Assembly (NCBI RefSeq): GCF_019426345.1
Contig: NZ_JAHLLW010000019.1
Coordinates: 20,538 to 84,537, forward strand
Origin: Marinomonas lutimaris
GTDB taxonomy: Bacteria > Pseudomonadota > Gammaproteobacteria > Pseudomonadales > Marinomonadaceae
Direction: 5' to 3'
DNA: 64,000 nucleotides
In this document: positions 18,918-27,522 of the stretch, in pieces
How positions within the stretch are numbered: position 1 is the first letter of the stretch
Layout of the letters: each line of letters opens with the position of its first letter
Translations under genes and position numbers: made by a program
Notes under the pieces: generated by a model
What the model saw: the letters and a program-made list of their open reading frames with translations, nothing else
Databases searched by the model: none
What the model was told of the DNA's origin: nothing

Positions 18918-19523
18918 ATGGATATAGCTTCCTCAAGATCTACACCATTATCACTTAAAGAAAAAAAAGAACTTGAAATAAAATGTAGCAATCGTCTGAA
19001 CTGGACAGATGGTGGGTATTGGATAGGGAGCGGTAAGGCTCCAAACTGTTTTATTAAAGAAAAAGCAAGTAGTAGATCTTCACATACCATCACTTTCCCT
19101 ACAGATGCTTTAGCAAACAAATGGAATTCTGAGTGGGAAGAAAAAATAAGGTATGGAGGCTATTTAGCATCAGCTTTGTTAGGGCTTGGAACAGGATTTA
19201 TAGCTAATACAGCTATCTCCTTTAGTGTATCAGTAATATCTAATATTGCTTTGGGAGAAACTCAAGCGCTAGTTGAATACCCTAAAATGGAAAGAGGCTG
19301 GAGCTACGAAATCATTTTTGAATATAGTTTTACTTGGTCACCACACCCTTATGGGTCTAGGCAGTTAATTCAAAAAGTTACAGGTATATCAAGAAATCAA
19401 CTTGATCAAGAAGTGAATCGGAAATCGAATACTCAAAAGTACAGTTTAGACCAACTTCCAGATGGGTTGGGACGCCTCTTGGCAAGCACACCTCCCAAAA
19501 ATACGTCTTCGGTATATAAATAA
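18918..19523 (+). CDS. unrecognised protein with central glycine-rich hydrophobic segment
   Basis: I do not recognise this 201-residue protein. There is no signal peptide. Residues 1-78 are polar with three cysteines or tryptophan-rich bits (CSNRLNWTDGGYWIG). Residues 79-113 form a hydrophobic, glycine-zipper-like stretch (YGGYLASALLGLGTGFIAN...) long enough for one or two membrane passes. A polar C-terminal half follows. AAGGA lies nine bases before the ATG. The gene is AT-rich compared with its surroundings and sits one base before the next gene (stop TAA, A, ATG), so the two form a unit. A membrane-active effector is possible but unproven. Confidence 0.55.
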   Translation: MDIASSRSTPLSLKEKKELEIKCSNRLNWTDGGYWIGSGKAPNCFIKEKASSRSSHTITFPTDALANKWNSEWEEKIRYGGYLASALLGLGTGFIANTAISFSVSVISNIALGETQALVEYPKMERGWSYEIIFEYSFTWSPHPYGSRQLIQKVTGISRNQLDQEVNRKSNTQKYSLDQLPDGLGRLLASTPPKNTSSVYK

Positions 19524-19524
19524 A

Positions 19525-19872
19525 ATGTATAAATTCTTTAAAAAATTCACTCTTTTTTTTATTATTATATTATTTTCTAACCCAATATATTCTCAAGAAA
19601 ATAACTTACAAAAAAAATGGAACATAAAAAAATTAATTTATTCCGACAACAGCGAGCTAAAACTTGACAATGGAAATTTTATAATCATTGATCAAAATAG
19701 CATTTCAGAAGTCATGAGTGAATATGGAAATAGACGTTACCCATATTATAAAAAATCAAATATTTTATATTTGAAATCAGGAGGTAGTGAGGTGGAATGG
19801 AAAATATTATTTATTGACGATAATAGCTTAACATTAGAAACTCCTATAGGAACGTACGTATTAGAAGAGTAA
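19525..19872 (+). CDS. small exported, lipocalin-like protein, very AT-rich
   Basis: This protein has 115 residues. A signal peptide with a strongly hydrophobic core (residues 8-18) ends near residue 23 (IYSQ). The mature part (KKWNIKKLIYSDNSELKLDNGNF...) looks like a short beta-barrel or lipocalin-like fold with repeated D/N-rich turns. The composition is much richer in A and T than any neighbour and the signal peptide style recalls Bacteroidetes, which suggests horizontal transfer. I chose ATG 19525 over an upstream in-frame start at 19462, because the latter would lie inside the preceding gene and lacks a signal peptide. It is coupled to the preceding gene. Confidence 0.6.
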   Translation: MYKFFKKFTLFFIIILFSNPIYSQENNLQKKWNIKKLIYSDNSELKLDNGNFIIIDQNSISEVMSEYGNRRYPYYKKSNILYLKSGGSEVEWKILFIDDNSLTLETPIGTYVLEE

Positions 19873-19909
19873 TCTTAAAATTGTCCATTTTACTCGATGG
19901 AGCTTAAAT

Positions 19910-20218
19910 ATGACACCGAAATGCTTTAACTGTTCAAGTAATCTGTCCCTAGCGTGGTTCACTTTATCATTCAGCTCAACCAAGCATAGGTGTGTAAACT
20001 GCGGCACCTTACATGGTTTTACGAATAAACATAAAGCTGTAGGGCTACTGTTTATTATCCCTCTTTTTGCTTTATATATTTTTTCTGAATCGATAATACC
20101 TTGGGATATAGTAAGATTTTTAGTTCTACTAGCTTTGTCCCTTTCACTCGTCATTATAGTCCCAGGACAACACATACAAATATTGGACGACAGACTAGAT
20201 ATCAAAAAAAAAACCTAA
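19910..20218 (+). CDS. small zinc-ribbon membrane protein
   Basis: This is a 102-residue protein. The N-terminus carries two CxxC pairs, CFNC (residues 5-8) and CVNC (28-31), which would form a zinc ribbon. Two hydrophobic helices follow, near 43-60 and 66-86. It resembles small 'zinc ribbon plus two helices' membrane proteins that recur beside acquired genes; no specific function is known to me. It lies 37 bp after the lipocalin-like gene in the same AT-rich patch and may be in the same transcript. Confidence 0.65.
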   Translation: MTPKCFNCSSNLSLAWFTLSFSSTKHRCVNCGTLHGFTNKHKAVGLLFIIPLFALYIFSESIIPWDIVRFLVLLALSLSLVIIVPGQHIQILDDRLDIKKKT

Positions 20219-20287
20219 AGCATCCTGATAAAAAATTTCACCTTATAAATATTTTAAGCGGGTAGTTTTTTACTAATGTTTTTGTCA

Positions 20288-20929
20288 TTAACTGCCCAAC
20301 TTACTCAGCAGTATTTTAATGCCCGCAACACCAAACATCAGCGTGAAGGCAGCATCAAAGCCGCGTTTCATTTTAAAATAGCTTTGGCGAATTCTTGGAT
20401 TCGAAAACAACACAGCGTAGCCCAAATTTATGCAGGCACTTTGAATCGTTAATAAGACAATCACAGACAACAAACCTTGTGTGGAAACCGAACTCGGCAT
20501 CCCCATGGCGAATAACGACCCTAGAAACAAAATCGCTTTAGGATTGGTTAAGTGGATGGCCAAACCACGAAAATAAGCAGCACGTAAAGATGTCTGTTTG
20601 GTTTCTAGCGTGGCCAACATTTTGCTCGAATCCGATTTATTCACCATTGCTGAACGACAAGATTTGTACGCTAAAAATAATAAATAGACTGCGCCAACAT
20701 AACGTAAACTTTCGAATAGCCAGACATTCGCGTACAACACGGCACCTAAACCAAAGGCAGCCGAACAAGACCAAAATAGCGAGCCTGTGAGTATGCCTGA
20801 TGCTAACGCCAAACCTTGCACTCGCCCCTTATTCATTGACGTTGACGCAATCGCCAATGTCGCAGGCCCAGGACTCGCCATAGCAACAAGCGCACCGATT
20901 AATATCAGGACATAGTGGATTTCTTGCAT
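20288..20929 (-). CDS. LysE/RhtB family amino acid exporter
   Basis: This is an efflux permease of 213 residues with about six hydrophobic helices. The signature region GALVAMASPGPATLAIASTSMNKGR..GLALASGILTG is the LysE/RhtB N-terminus. Its start overlaps the end of the EamA gene by 25 bp, with GAGGTG as ribosome site, so it is translated from the same message. The pair is divergent from a MocR-type regulator at 22028. Substrate unknown; neutral amino acids such as homoserine, threonine or leucine are typical for the family. Confidence 0.87.
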   Translation of the reverse strand: MQEIHYVLILIGALVAMASPGPATLAIASTSMNKGRVQGLALASGILTGSLFWSCSAAFGLGAVLYANVWLFESLRYVGAVYLLFLAYKSCRSAMVNKSDSSKMLATLETKQTSLRAAYFRGLAIHLTNPKAILFLGSLFAMGMPSSVSTQGLLSVIVLLTIQSACINLGYAVLFSNPRIRQSYFKMKRGFDAAFTLMFGVAGIKILLSKLGS

Positions 20930-21816
20930 GAATCACCTCTCAGTCTTTTAAAGAAACTCAATTTTGGCAATGCCATCTGCCCGACAAACAAACCTAATAA
21001 AATCAGCACAGCAGCAATTATCTGATTCGTTTCTATTGGCTCGTTGTAAAACAAATAACCACCAAAAATACCAAACACAGGCACCAGTAACGTCATTGGC
21101 GCGACACTGGATACTGAGTATTTCATTATCATCTTATTCCAAAACCAGTACCCTAATAGTGTCGTTGGGTAAGCTTGAAACAAAGCGGAAAACAGCGTCC
21201 ATTGGGTAAATTGATTCGGCAACTCAGTGACGACTTGCGTTCCTTCAAAAATAACCGCTAGTAACAACAAAGGCAAAGGTGCAAACAACATTCCCCAGAT
21301 ATTAAAGGCAAAAATAGCTTTGGTATTCGCGCGTTTTACAATCAAGCCATTAACGCTCCAAAACACCGACGCCATTAATACCAGCACTAAACCTTTTCCA
21401 GTCACCGAACCACCTTCGGAGTAAATGATCAAAGCAAGTCCAAGTAAAGCCAATCCAGCGCCAAGCAACTTATTGCGAGTAATGGTTTCGTTTAAACATA
21501 ACCAACCCACCAGCAAACTACTAACAATACTCATATCCAATAACAAAGAGGCCATTCCTGCCGAAACACCAGCGCCAATCGATAAGGTCGTTAATCCCCA
21601 AACGCCGACACCAAAAGACAAGCCATAAGCAATCAAATAGCGCCACGGCACATCTGGCTTTTTAATAAAAAAGATCAACGGAAACACCGCGAAACCAAAA
21701 CGCAATGCTGTGAGCACTAAAGGATGAACACTGTTCACGCCAAGCTTGATCACACTGAAATTCAATCCCCATAACGCCATCAAGGCAAACAGCAAGCCAA
21801 AGTCTCGTAGTTTCAT
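20905..21816 (-). CDS. EamA/DMT family transporter
   Basis: This is a drug/metabolite transporter with ten predicted helices in two EamA repeats, 303 residues. The first repeat has ALWGLNFSVIKLGVNSVHPLVLTALRF, and the second has FWSVNGLIVKRA. Members export amino acids or other metabolites. It is transcribed ahead of the LysE gene, with overlap, and divergently from mocR (211 bp gap). MocR-type regulators with a divergent DMT exporter are a common arrangement in proteobacteria. The substrate is unknown. Confidence 0.86.
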   Translation of the reverse strand: MKLRDFGLLFALMALWGLNFSVIKLGVNSVHPLVLTALRFGFAVFPLIFFIKKPDVPWRYLIAYGLSFGVGVWGLTTLSIGAGVSAGMASLLLDMSIVSSLLVGWLCLNETITRNKLLGAGLALLGLALIIYSEGGSVTGKGLVLVLMASVFWSVNGLIVKRANTKAIFAFNIWGMLFAPLPLLLLAVIFEGTQVVTELPNQFTQWTLFSALFQAYPTTLLGYWFWNKMIMKYSVSSVAPMTLLVPVFGIFGGYLFYNEPIETNQIIAAVLILLGLFVGQMALPKLSFFKRLRGDSCKKSTMS

Positions 21817-21967
21817 TATTCGTTCCTAAATTGTCTAATCAATTGTGAGTGCCACAACATATCAATAACGCCGTGTTTCGATGAGGTAGGCGCTAGTTTC
21901 GAAAGGAAGCACCACACTGACTCAACATTGCCCCCCAGTATCACTAGAAAACCAAAAAGAACACAGA

Positions 21968-21997
21968 TTCAATTTTTAACAAAAATAAGAGTACAAT
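21968..21997 (+). promoter_or_regulatory. candidate sigma70 promoter of mocR-like gene
   Basis: TTCAAT (21968-21973) and TACAAT (21992-21997) with an 18 bp spacer precede the gene. The predicted transcript start lies about 25 bases before the ATG, with GGAGAGG as ribosome site. Confidence 0.4.
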
Positions 21998-22027
21998 TCA
22001 GGGAAGAGAAATATTTCTGGAGAGGTT

Positions 22028-23452
22028 ATGACGCTTTACGAAACACTCGCTCAGCATTATATAGACGATATAAAAGCGCAAAGACTGCCTGCGGGAAGCC
22101 GTTTACCTGCGCTACGAACCATGGCGAAGCAACATCGAGTCAGCATGACTACCGCGACTAAAACCTACGATTACCTTCAACAAACAGGTTGGATTTATGC
22201 GCAGCCACAGTCTGGGTACTTTGTTGCCAACCAAATTGAAGCAATCAGCTTTCCAAGTTTAGACATCAAAAGTATTGAACAGCGGGATCCAAAACGCTTT
22301 GCGCCGTTAAATGGCTATAACCCTGCCTCGGCGCTTTTTAGCCCTCTTGGCACCTCGATGATTTCGCCAGAATTACAACCTAGCGTAGCACTGCAACGCT
22401 GTATTAAACGTGTCACCCAACGAGCAGGGAAACATCTATTTCAATACCCAGAAACACAAGGCGACAAAGGCCTGAGAAGCGCCCTTGCGGAACATTTCCG
22501 ACATGACAATCTAGCCTTTTCAGCAGCCGACTTTGTCATCACCAATGGCTGTATCGATGCAGTAAAACTGGCGATAGAAAGCGTGACGAAAGAAGGCGAC
22601 ACTATTGCCATTAGCTCCCCCTGTTTTAGTGGCTTGCTCGATTTGCTGAGCGCTTTGTCGCGCAAAGTGATTGAAATCCCCATTAGCGACCAAGGCTTGG
22701 ATTTAGACCATCTAGAAACCTTGATGCAACAAGGTTTGATTAAAGCCTCGCTGTTCAGCACATCAAATATGAATCCCACCGGTATGACGCTGCCCGTTGA
22801 GCAAAAACAAGCTCTTGCCAAACTCGCCACGCAATACAAAACACCGATGATAGAAGACGACGTCTATTTCGAATTGAGCCACCAGAAACAACTAACTCTG
22901 CCAGCAAAATATTGGGATAAAGAGGGATATGTGATTTGGTGCGGATCTTTTTCAAAAACCTTAGCCGCAGGACTGCGACTTGGTTGGTGTGTTCCGGGTC
23001 AATATTTAACGCCTTATCTCAATCAACATGCCTTAACCAGCTTTGGCGTGAACGGACTTATACAGTCTTGCATGGCGGAATTTATCAACACCGGTGAATA
23101 TCGCTCTCATGTGAATAAAATACGTACGGTGTTGAACCAACACATCCACCATTATCAACAATTTTTGCTCGAGCACTTACCCGCCACAGCGAAAATCAGT
23201 ACGCCACAAGGCGGCATTGTGCTTTGGGTGCAAATCCCCAGTTTAAATGCTGTACAGCTTGAAAAAGAAGCCAATAAACAGAGCATCGACATACGCAGCG
23301 GCGCTTGTTTCAGCACCCACGACTTCTATCACGATTGCTTGCGTATAAACTGCGGTTGGCCGCTGGAAAATACTGGGGATAAACACAGTACTTATCAACA
23401 ATTGATGCGATTGTGCGAAATAATCAACAGTTTGATGAGAATAAAGACTTAA
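22028..23452 (+). CDS. MocR/GabR-type regulator (GntR helix-turn-helix plus aminotransferase domain)
   Basis: This is a PLP-binding transcription factor of 474 residues. A winged-helix domain lies at about 1-68 (AGSRLPALRTMAKQHRVSMTTATKTYDYLQQTGWIYAQPQSGYFV). A fold-type I aminotransferase domain covers about 100-470, with the PLP lysine K310 in WCGSFSKTLAAGLRLGW. The motif ITNGCIDAVKLAIESV and the aspartate in EDDVYFEL match the cofactor site. It is divergent from eamA-lysE, so it most likely regulates export of an amino acid or amine. It may also autoregulate. Confidence 0.9.
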   Translation: MTLYETLAQHYIDDIKAQRLPAGSRLPALRTMAKQHRVSMTTATKTYDYLQQTGWIYAQPQSGYFVANQIEAISFPSLDIKSIEQRDPKRFAPLNGYNPASALFSPLGTSMISPELQPSVALQRCIKRVTQRAGKHLFQYPETQGDKGLRSALAEHFRHDNLAFSAADFVITNGCIDAVKLAIESVTKEGDTIAISSPCFSGLLDLLSALSRKVIEIPISDQGLDLDHLETLMQQGLIKASLFSTSNMNPTGMTLPVEQKQALAKLATQYKTPMIEDDVYFELSHQKQLTLPAKYWDKEGYVIWCGSFSKTLAAGLRLGWCVPGQYLTPYLNQHALTSFGVNGLIQSCMAEFINTGEYRSHVNKIRTVLNQHIHHYQQFLLEHLPATAKISTPQGGIVLWVQIPSLNAVQLEKEANKQSIDIRSGACFSTHDFYHDCLRINCGWPLENTGDKHSTYQQLMRLCEIINSLMRIKT

Positions 23453-23564
23453 TAAGATTGGATCGATTGCACATTTACTCCTTCAATCCTAACCTTTAGA
23501 TCAATAAAAACAGCCCAACCTCTCTAGGTAAGCATTTAGAAAAACATTAAGAGGAATATTTGAT

Positions 23565-24557
23565 ATGTCTTACCGTTCCGTAAAACTGATAAAACGCCCT
23601 GAATTAGAAATCACCGAAGATGTCTTCGATATTGTTACTCAAGATATCCCAACACCAGCAGAAGGCGAGGTATTGGTAAAACTCTCTCACCTTTCTTTAG
23701 ATCCAGCCATGCGTGGTTGGATGAGCCCTGACGAAAACAGCTACATTCCGCCTGTAAAATTAGGTGGTACCATGCGCGCCAGCGGCATAGGTGAAGTCGT
23801 TGAATCCAACAATGAACGATTCCCTGTTGGCGCTCGTGTTATGGGGCTTATGGGTCTGACTGAATATGCAATCAGTGATGGTAATGGCTTAAACGTTATT
23901 CCAAAAGAATTACCGGCTGCAGCAATTTTATCCGTCATCGCTCTGCCCGGTATTACGGCTTATCACGGTGTGTTTGAAGTGCTTAAGCCAGAAGCAGGTC
24001 AGACGCTTATCGTCACCGCGGCAGCAGGTTCAGTTGGCTCTCTTGTCGGTCAAATGGCTAAGAATCTAGGTTTAACGGTTGTTGGCGTGGCGGGCTCTGA
24101 TGAAAAATGCCAATGGTTAACCAAAGAACTTGGCTTTGATCATGCGATTAATTACAAAGACGCAGACTTTGTTGAGCAACTAACACTAGCAACGCCAAAC
24201 GGCATAGATCTTTTCTTTGAAAATACGGGTGGTTTGGCACAAGGTCCTATCTTTGAACGCATGAATCCTCATGGCCGCATTGCAGTATGTGGTCTCATTG
24301 CCGATTATCAAAAAGCCGAGCCTGCACCAGGGCCAAGCTGGGTTGGTATCATCAAGCGTCGCTTAACTATCCAAGGCTTCACTATGCCAGATCATTTCCA
24401 TCGCATTCCTGAGTACGGCCAAGCACTAGGCGCCATGTTAGGCAAAGGCGAATTAAAATATCGTGCTCACGTAATTGAAGGCATTGAAAGCGCGACAAGC
24501 GGCATTAACCTACTCTTTGAAGGTAAAAATACCGGCAAGTTGATCGTTAAGCTATAA
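23565..24557 (+). CDS. curA: NADPH-dependent medium-chain reductase, CurA/YncB type
   Basis: This is a zinc-independent medium-chain dehydrogenase/reductase of 330 residues that reduces C=C bonds of alpha,beta-unsaturated ketones or alkenals with NADPH. Motifs: LSLDPAMRGWM, the Rossmann site VTAAAGSVGSLVGQMAK (glycines AAGSVGS), ENTGG, GRIAVCGLIADY and QGFTMPDH. This set is typical of leukotriene B4 12-hydroxydehydrogenase and CurA proteins. A ribosome site AAGAGGA lies about ten bases before the ATG. It is convergent with the SDR gene. The physiological substrate is unknown. Confidence 0.9.
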   Translation: MSYRSVKLIKRPELEITEDVFDIVTQDIPTPAEGEVLVKLSHLSLDPAMRGWMSPDENSYIPPVKLGGTMRASGIGEVVESNNERFPVGARVMGLMGLTEYAISDGNGLNVIPKELPAAAILSVIALPGITAYHGVFEVLKPEAGQTLIVTAAAGSVGSLVGQMAKNLGLTVVGVAGSDEKCQWLTKELGFDHAINYKDADFVEQLTLATPNGIDLFFENTGGLAQGPIFERMNPHGRIAVCGLIADYQKAEPAPGPSWVGIIKRRLTIQGFTMPDHFHRIPEYGQALGAMLGKGELKYRAHVIEGIESATSGINLLFEGKNTGKLIVKL

Positions 24558-24576
24558 CGGCTATCACATAGAAAAA

Positions 24577-24607
24577 CCTTTGCACGAACCTAGTTGTCGT
24601 GCAAAGG
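24577..24607 (-). terminator. terminator of the SDR gene (convergent with curA)
   Basis: CCTTTGCACGA (24577-24587) pairs perfectly with TCGTGCAAAGG (24597-24607). On the minus strand the stem is followed by TTTTTC, so it ends the SDR transcript. The plus side lacks a T run, so curA would be stopped less well. Confidence 0.82.
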
Positions 24608-24614
24608 CTTCTAG

Positions 24615-25343
24615 CTAAAGGTCAAATTGTGATGGCAACATCACCACATCTCGGATCGTCACATGACGAGGACGCGTAAGCATAAAGATGAGCGCTTCAG
24701 CCACATCGCTGGCTTCCATTAAACTACCTTTTGCCTTGGCTTCTGCCAGCTTTTCCGCAGGCCAATCAGATAACAAAGAGGTAATAACTGGGCCAGGAGA
24801 CACCGAGCCTACACGAATACCGTGTTTGCTGACCTGTCTACGTACCGTTTGCACAAAACAATTCATCGCCCATTTTGACGAAGCATAAACAGGTTCCCAA
24901 GGTGTCGGAAAATGACCCGCTAACGAACTGGTTATTAAAATATCCCCAACACCTCGTTCAATCATATGCGGCAAGACATCACGCACGTTCTTGATAACTA
25001 CGTTAATATTCAGATTCAACATTCGGTCTATGGCGTCATTATCGGCATCAACTAAATCACCGCCCACATACAAACCCGCATTGGCGTGAAAAATATCAAT
25101 CACATTGGCTTTTTCTAAAATTCGCGGAACCATCGCCGAGCAAGCAGCTGGATCTAACAAATCGACAGAAAGAGTCATGACTGAGTCGCCATGCTTGTCT
25201 TGCAAGGCTTGTAATGCTGCCTCATCACGGTCAACAATAACAACCCTCGCCCCTTCAGCAATCATACCTTCAACACTTGCCAATCCAATTCCTGACGCAC
25301 CACCAGTGACGACGGCAATTTTTCCTGTTAATGATTTAGACAT
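24615..25343 (-). CDS. short-chain dehydrogenase/reductase
   Basis: This is a classical SDR of 242 residues. It has VTGGASGIG for cofactor binding, D in VVIVDRDE (favours NAD), HANAG, S in TSSLAGH, and the catalytic Y/K as YASSK. An HxxN-like start of helix alpha4 (NLNINVVIKNVRDVL) is also present. The layout is like sorbitol or clavulanate-type dehydrogenases. The substrate is not predictable. It is transcribed alone, toward curA, and ends at a strong terminator. Confidence 0.85.
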   Translation of the reverse strand: MSKSLTGKIAVVTGGASGIGLASVEGMIAEGARVVIVDRDEAALQALQDKHGDSVMTLSVDLLDPAACSAMVPRILEKANVIDIFHANAGLYVGGDLVDADNDAIDRMLNLNINVVIKNVRDVLPHMIERGVGDILITSSLAGHFPTPWEPVYASSKWAMNCFVQTVRRQVSKHGIRVGSVSPGPVITSLLSDWPAEKLAEAKAKGSLMEASDVAEALIFMLTRPRHVTIRDVVMLPSQFDL

Positions 25344-25654
25344 GTCTTATCCTGCTTATTGTTATTAATTAATATGACAACACGCTACCATCCTATAGAC
25401 CGTAAACTCTGCTACTTTTTTGTCTATAACTAATCCAAATCAACCTTTTAAAACATCAGCATTACACAGAGTGTCACATGTAAAAAAGAGTATGCAAAAG
25501 ATAGCCTTACACTTAAAAATGAAATAAAGGTCGTAGATAATTATGATAGTTCAATTTTTTTGATCATTAACCTCAAAATACTCCGTTACACTATTCTGTT
25601 TTTTTTATATATAGTGCTTACATATTAAGTAACACCCACCCAACACTAAGGTAA
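25344..25654. other. 311 bp AT-rich divergent intergenic region
   Basis: This lies between the divergent SDR and doxX genes. It must hold both promoters but shows no clear operator, hairpin or reading frame. TTACAC-N16-TATATA (around 25585-25612) is a weak candidate -35/-10 for doxX. I see no RNA gene or repeat. Confidence 0.4.
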
Positions 25655-26101
25655 ATGAAAATGACAACATCGTTAATCCAAAAAATCACTAACACAACTT
25701 CTGGTATCGCTAGCACAATTTTGCGTATTCCAGTGGGTCTAATCCTAATGGCACATGGCGCGCAAAAATTGTTCGGTGCTTTTGGCGGTTACGGTCTAGA
25801 AGGTACTGGTCAGTGGATGGCATCTATTGGTCTAGAACCTGGCTACTTAATGGCCCTTTTAGCAGGTAGTGCAGAATTCTTTGGCGGCTTAGCACTGGTT
25901 ATCGGTTTGCTTGTTCGTCCAGCTTCTGCAGTTGTTGCTTTCACTATGCTAATGGCGATCTTCTCTGTGCATATCTCAAACGGTTTGTTTATGGCAAACA
26001 ATGGCTACGAATACGCCCTAACGCTTTTAGTTGTTGCTGTTTCTTTGGTATTTAGCGGTGCAGGCTCTTTCTCTGTTGATAAAGCGCTTTCAGCTAAATA
26101 G
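25655..26101 (+). CDS. DoxX family membrane protein
   Basis: This is a 148-residue protein with four hydrophobic helices. The motif RIPVGLILMAHGAQKLFGAFGGYGLEGTGQWMASIGLEPG is the DoxX/YphA signature (helix, LFG.., GL). The family is linked to redox stress and membrane quinone or thiol metabolism. The start may be ATG 25655 or, with better spacing to AAGG, ATG 25661. It ends before a long bidirectional terminator (26124-26159) and is convergent with an NTF2-like gene. Confidence 0.83.
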   Translation: MKMTTSLIQKITNTTSGIASTILRIPVGLILMAHGAQKLFGAFGGYGLEGTGQWMASIGLEPGYLMALLAGSAEFFGGLALVIGLLVRPASAVVAFTMLMAIFSVHISNGLFMANNGYEYALTLLVVAVSLVFSGAGSFSVDKALSAK

Positions 26102-26123
26102 TTACCCTTTCTAAAAGCAATGT

Positions 26124-26159
26124 AAAAAGCCTCGATACTGAAAGGTATCGAGGCTTTTT
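26124..26159. terminator. bidirectional terminator, perfect 15 bp stem
   Basis: AAAAAGCCTCGATAC pairs with GTATCGAGGCTTTTT around the loop TGAAAG. It has T runs on both strands and separates doxX (+) and the NTF2-like gene (-). Confidence 0.92.
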
Positions 26160-26215
26160 ATACGTTATGAAAATCAGATCAAGAAAAAGGGAAATGCGAA
26201 TAGGACTACCTGGGG

Positions 26216-26740
26216 TTATGGACTCAAGTCTGGGTTTTCATTCATCAATGAAGAATCCCAATGCTCCATCGCTTTGCCATCTTTTATACGCCAAGTATCA
26301 AACCAAGCGGTGGTGTAAGTACCCTTTTCAGTTTTTACCTTACGAGGTGTGATCACGGTAACTAGATCACCTTCAGCCATCACTTCTGCTACTGGCCAAT
26401 TCAACTTATCTGCAACGGGCTTAGGCTTAGTTTTAAGTATTTCAGTGAAAAAATACACAACGGCATCACGCCCATTCGCCGCATTTGGGTTATGTTGAAT
26501 ATAATCTTTGGCAATAAATTCTGACGCCCTATCCCACTGATTCGCTTCTAATAACACTTTCAGAATATTATAAACTACCTGTTTATTCGCATGCAGTTTT
26601 GGGTCATCACTGACAAACAAAGCATCCGCATCGGCTCTAGCCACGACAGGAGTAGCAGGGGAAATGGCGGCAGATTGTTCAGCGTACGCTGGAATATTTG
26701 TCACAGCAGCGAGGAAAGCCGCCAAAAAGACTCTTTTCAT
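26216..26740 (-). CDS. exported SnoaL/NTF2-like protein
   Basis: This is a 174-residue protein with a signal peptide (residues 1-20, PAYA|E). The mature part has the cone-shaped alpha+beta barrel signature of SnoaL-like proteins: DRASEFIAKDYIQHNPNAANGRDAVVYFFTEIL, GDLVTVITPRKV, WFDTWRIKDGKAMEHWD. Family members bind small hydrophobic ligands or act as cyclases; no activity can be assigned. It is divergent from the hxlR gene at 26872 and is probably regulated by it. A second exported NTF2-like gene lies at 27784. Confidence 0.8.
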   Translation of the reverse strand: MKRVFLAAFLAAVTNIPAYAEQSAAISPATPVVARADADALFVSDDPKLHANKQVVYNILKVLLEANQWDRASEFIAKDYIQHNPNAANGRDAVVYFFTEILKTKPKPVADKLNWPVAEVMAEGDLVTVITPRKVKTEKGTYTTAWFDTWRIKDGKAMEHWDSSLMNENPDLSP

Positions 26741-26774
26741 AAGGTTATCTCCTGCATAAAATCGTTACTCTTTG

Positions 26775-26813
26775 TTAGTCTATTTAAAATACTAGATATA
26801 TATTAGAGACTAA
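26775..26813. promoter_or_regulatory. nested inverted repeats between NTF2-like gene and hxlR
   Basis: TTAGTCT (26775-26781) pairs with AGACTAA (26807-26813), and between them lies the near-palindrome CTAGATATATATTAG (26792-26806). AT-rich dyads of this kind are typical binding sites for HxlR/MarR-type winged-helix dimers. Confidence 0.45.
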
Positions 26814-26871
26814 TGAGCCATTGTAAATAAGGCAGTTTTTAAGCAGTAAGTAACATAGAGGTAACTACCTA

Positions 26872-27282
26872 ATGGACAATTCAGATCAAACAAACCCTGA
26901 GTCAATAACGCCACTGCATAATAAACAGAACACAAAAGCATTTGAAGCTTGTCCAATTCGCGACGTGTTAGATAGGATTGGAGGCAAATGGAGTATGTTG
27001 CTACTTCTGACGCTAGCAAGCGAAGCCCACCGATTTAGCGCATTACGTCGCGCAGTTCCCGATATTTCACAACGCATGCTGACCCAAACATTACGAGATT
27101 TACAGCATGATGGTTTTATCAGTCGCCATGTTTACCCAACGGTGCCACCAAGTGTGGAATACAAATTAACTGCTCTTGGTCACTCGCTGCTTGAGCCATT
27201 ACAACAATTAACCAAGTGGGCTGACGCCAATCATGATGCCATTCGTGCCGCACGAGTAGAATTTAAACAGAATGCCGTTTGA
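26872..27282 (+). CDS. HxlR family transcriptional regulator
   Basis: This is a winged-helix dimeric DNA-binding protein of 136 residues. The family motif [22 protein letters not shown] is present (conserved cysteine near residue 26), followed by [31 protein letters not shown] and a wing [12 protein letters not shown]. Several HxlR members sense quinones, aldehydes or oxidants through that cysteine. It is divergent from an exported NTF2-like protein, the likely target. Downstream lies the decayed efp 3' copy, whose hairpin (27308-27337) may now end this transcript. Confidence 0.88.
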   Translation: MDNSDQTNPESITPLHNKQNTKAFEACPIRDVLDRIGGKWSMLLLLTLASEAHRFSALRRAVPDISQRMLTQTLRDLQHDGFISRHVYPTVPPSVEYKLTALGHSLLEPLQQLTKWADANHDAIRAARVEFKQNAV

Positions 27283-27305
27283 TGAAAAAACAGCCGTTTA
27301 AAGAC

Positions 27306-27489
27306 AAAAAGCCCCGATAGTTTCCTATCAGGGCTTTCATCTTCGTTACGCAAATTCAGCAATTACTTGCCTGTAGCGTGAAAAACATAGTCAACAAGCA
27401 ATACTTCACCGAGGTTGATAAACAGTGGTACGCGAACCATAGCGCCAGTCACCAAGAAAGCCGGTTTAAAACCGCCGTTTGCGGTATTT
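27306..27489 (-). pseudogene. decayed duplicate of the efp 3' end with its terminator
   Basis: This stretch is a diverged copy of the end of efp and its terminator (intact copy at 29415-29613, same strand). By eye I count about 13 mismatches over 180 bp and one 15 bp deletion, which removes five codons near the C-terminus. On the minus strand it still reads [18 protein letters not shown], then a shortened tail ending in ATGK and the stop at 27363-27365. The hairpin AAAGCCCCGATAG/CTATCAGGGCTTT (27308-27337) has one mismatch. There is no start and nothing of the efp N-terminus. It is a remnant, not a gene. Confidence 0.9.
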
Positions 27490-27522
27490 TTTAAACAACA
27501 TATATTGGCAGTGTCTACTATT

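Noticed and set aside
27306..27489. Attachment site of a phage or integrative element
   Set aside because: The repeat covers about 180 bp with scattered mismatches, longer and less exact than usual att cores, and no integrase is near; kept as a recombination remnant instead.
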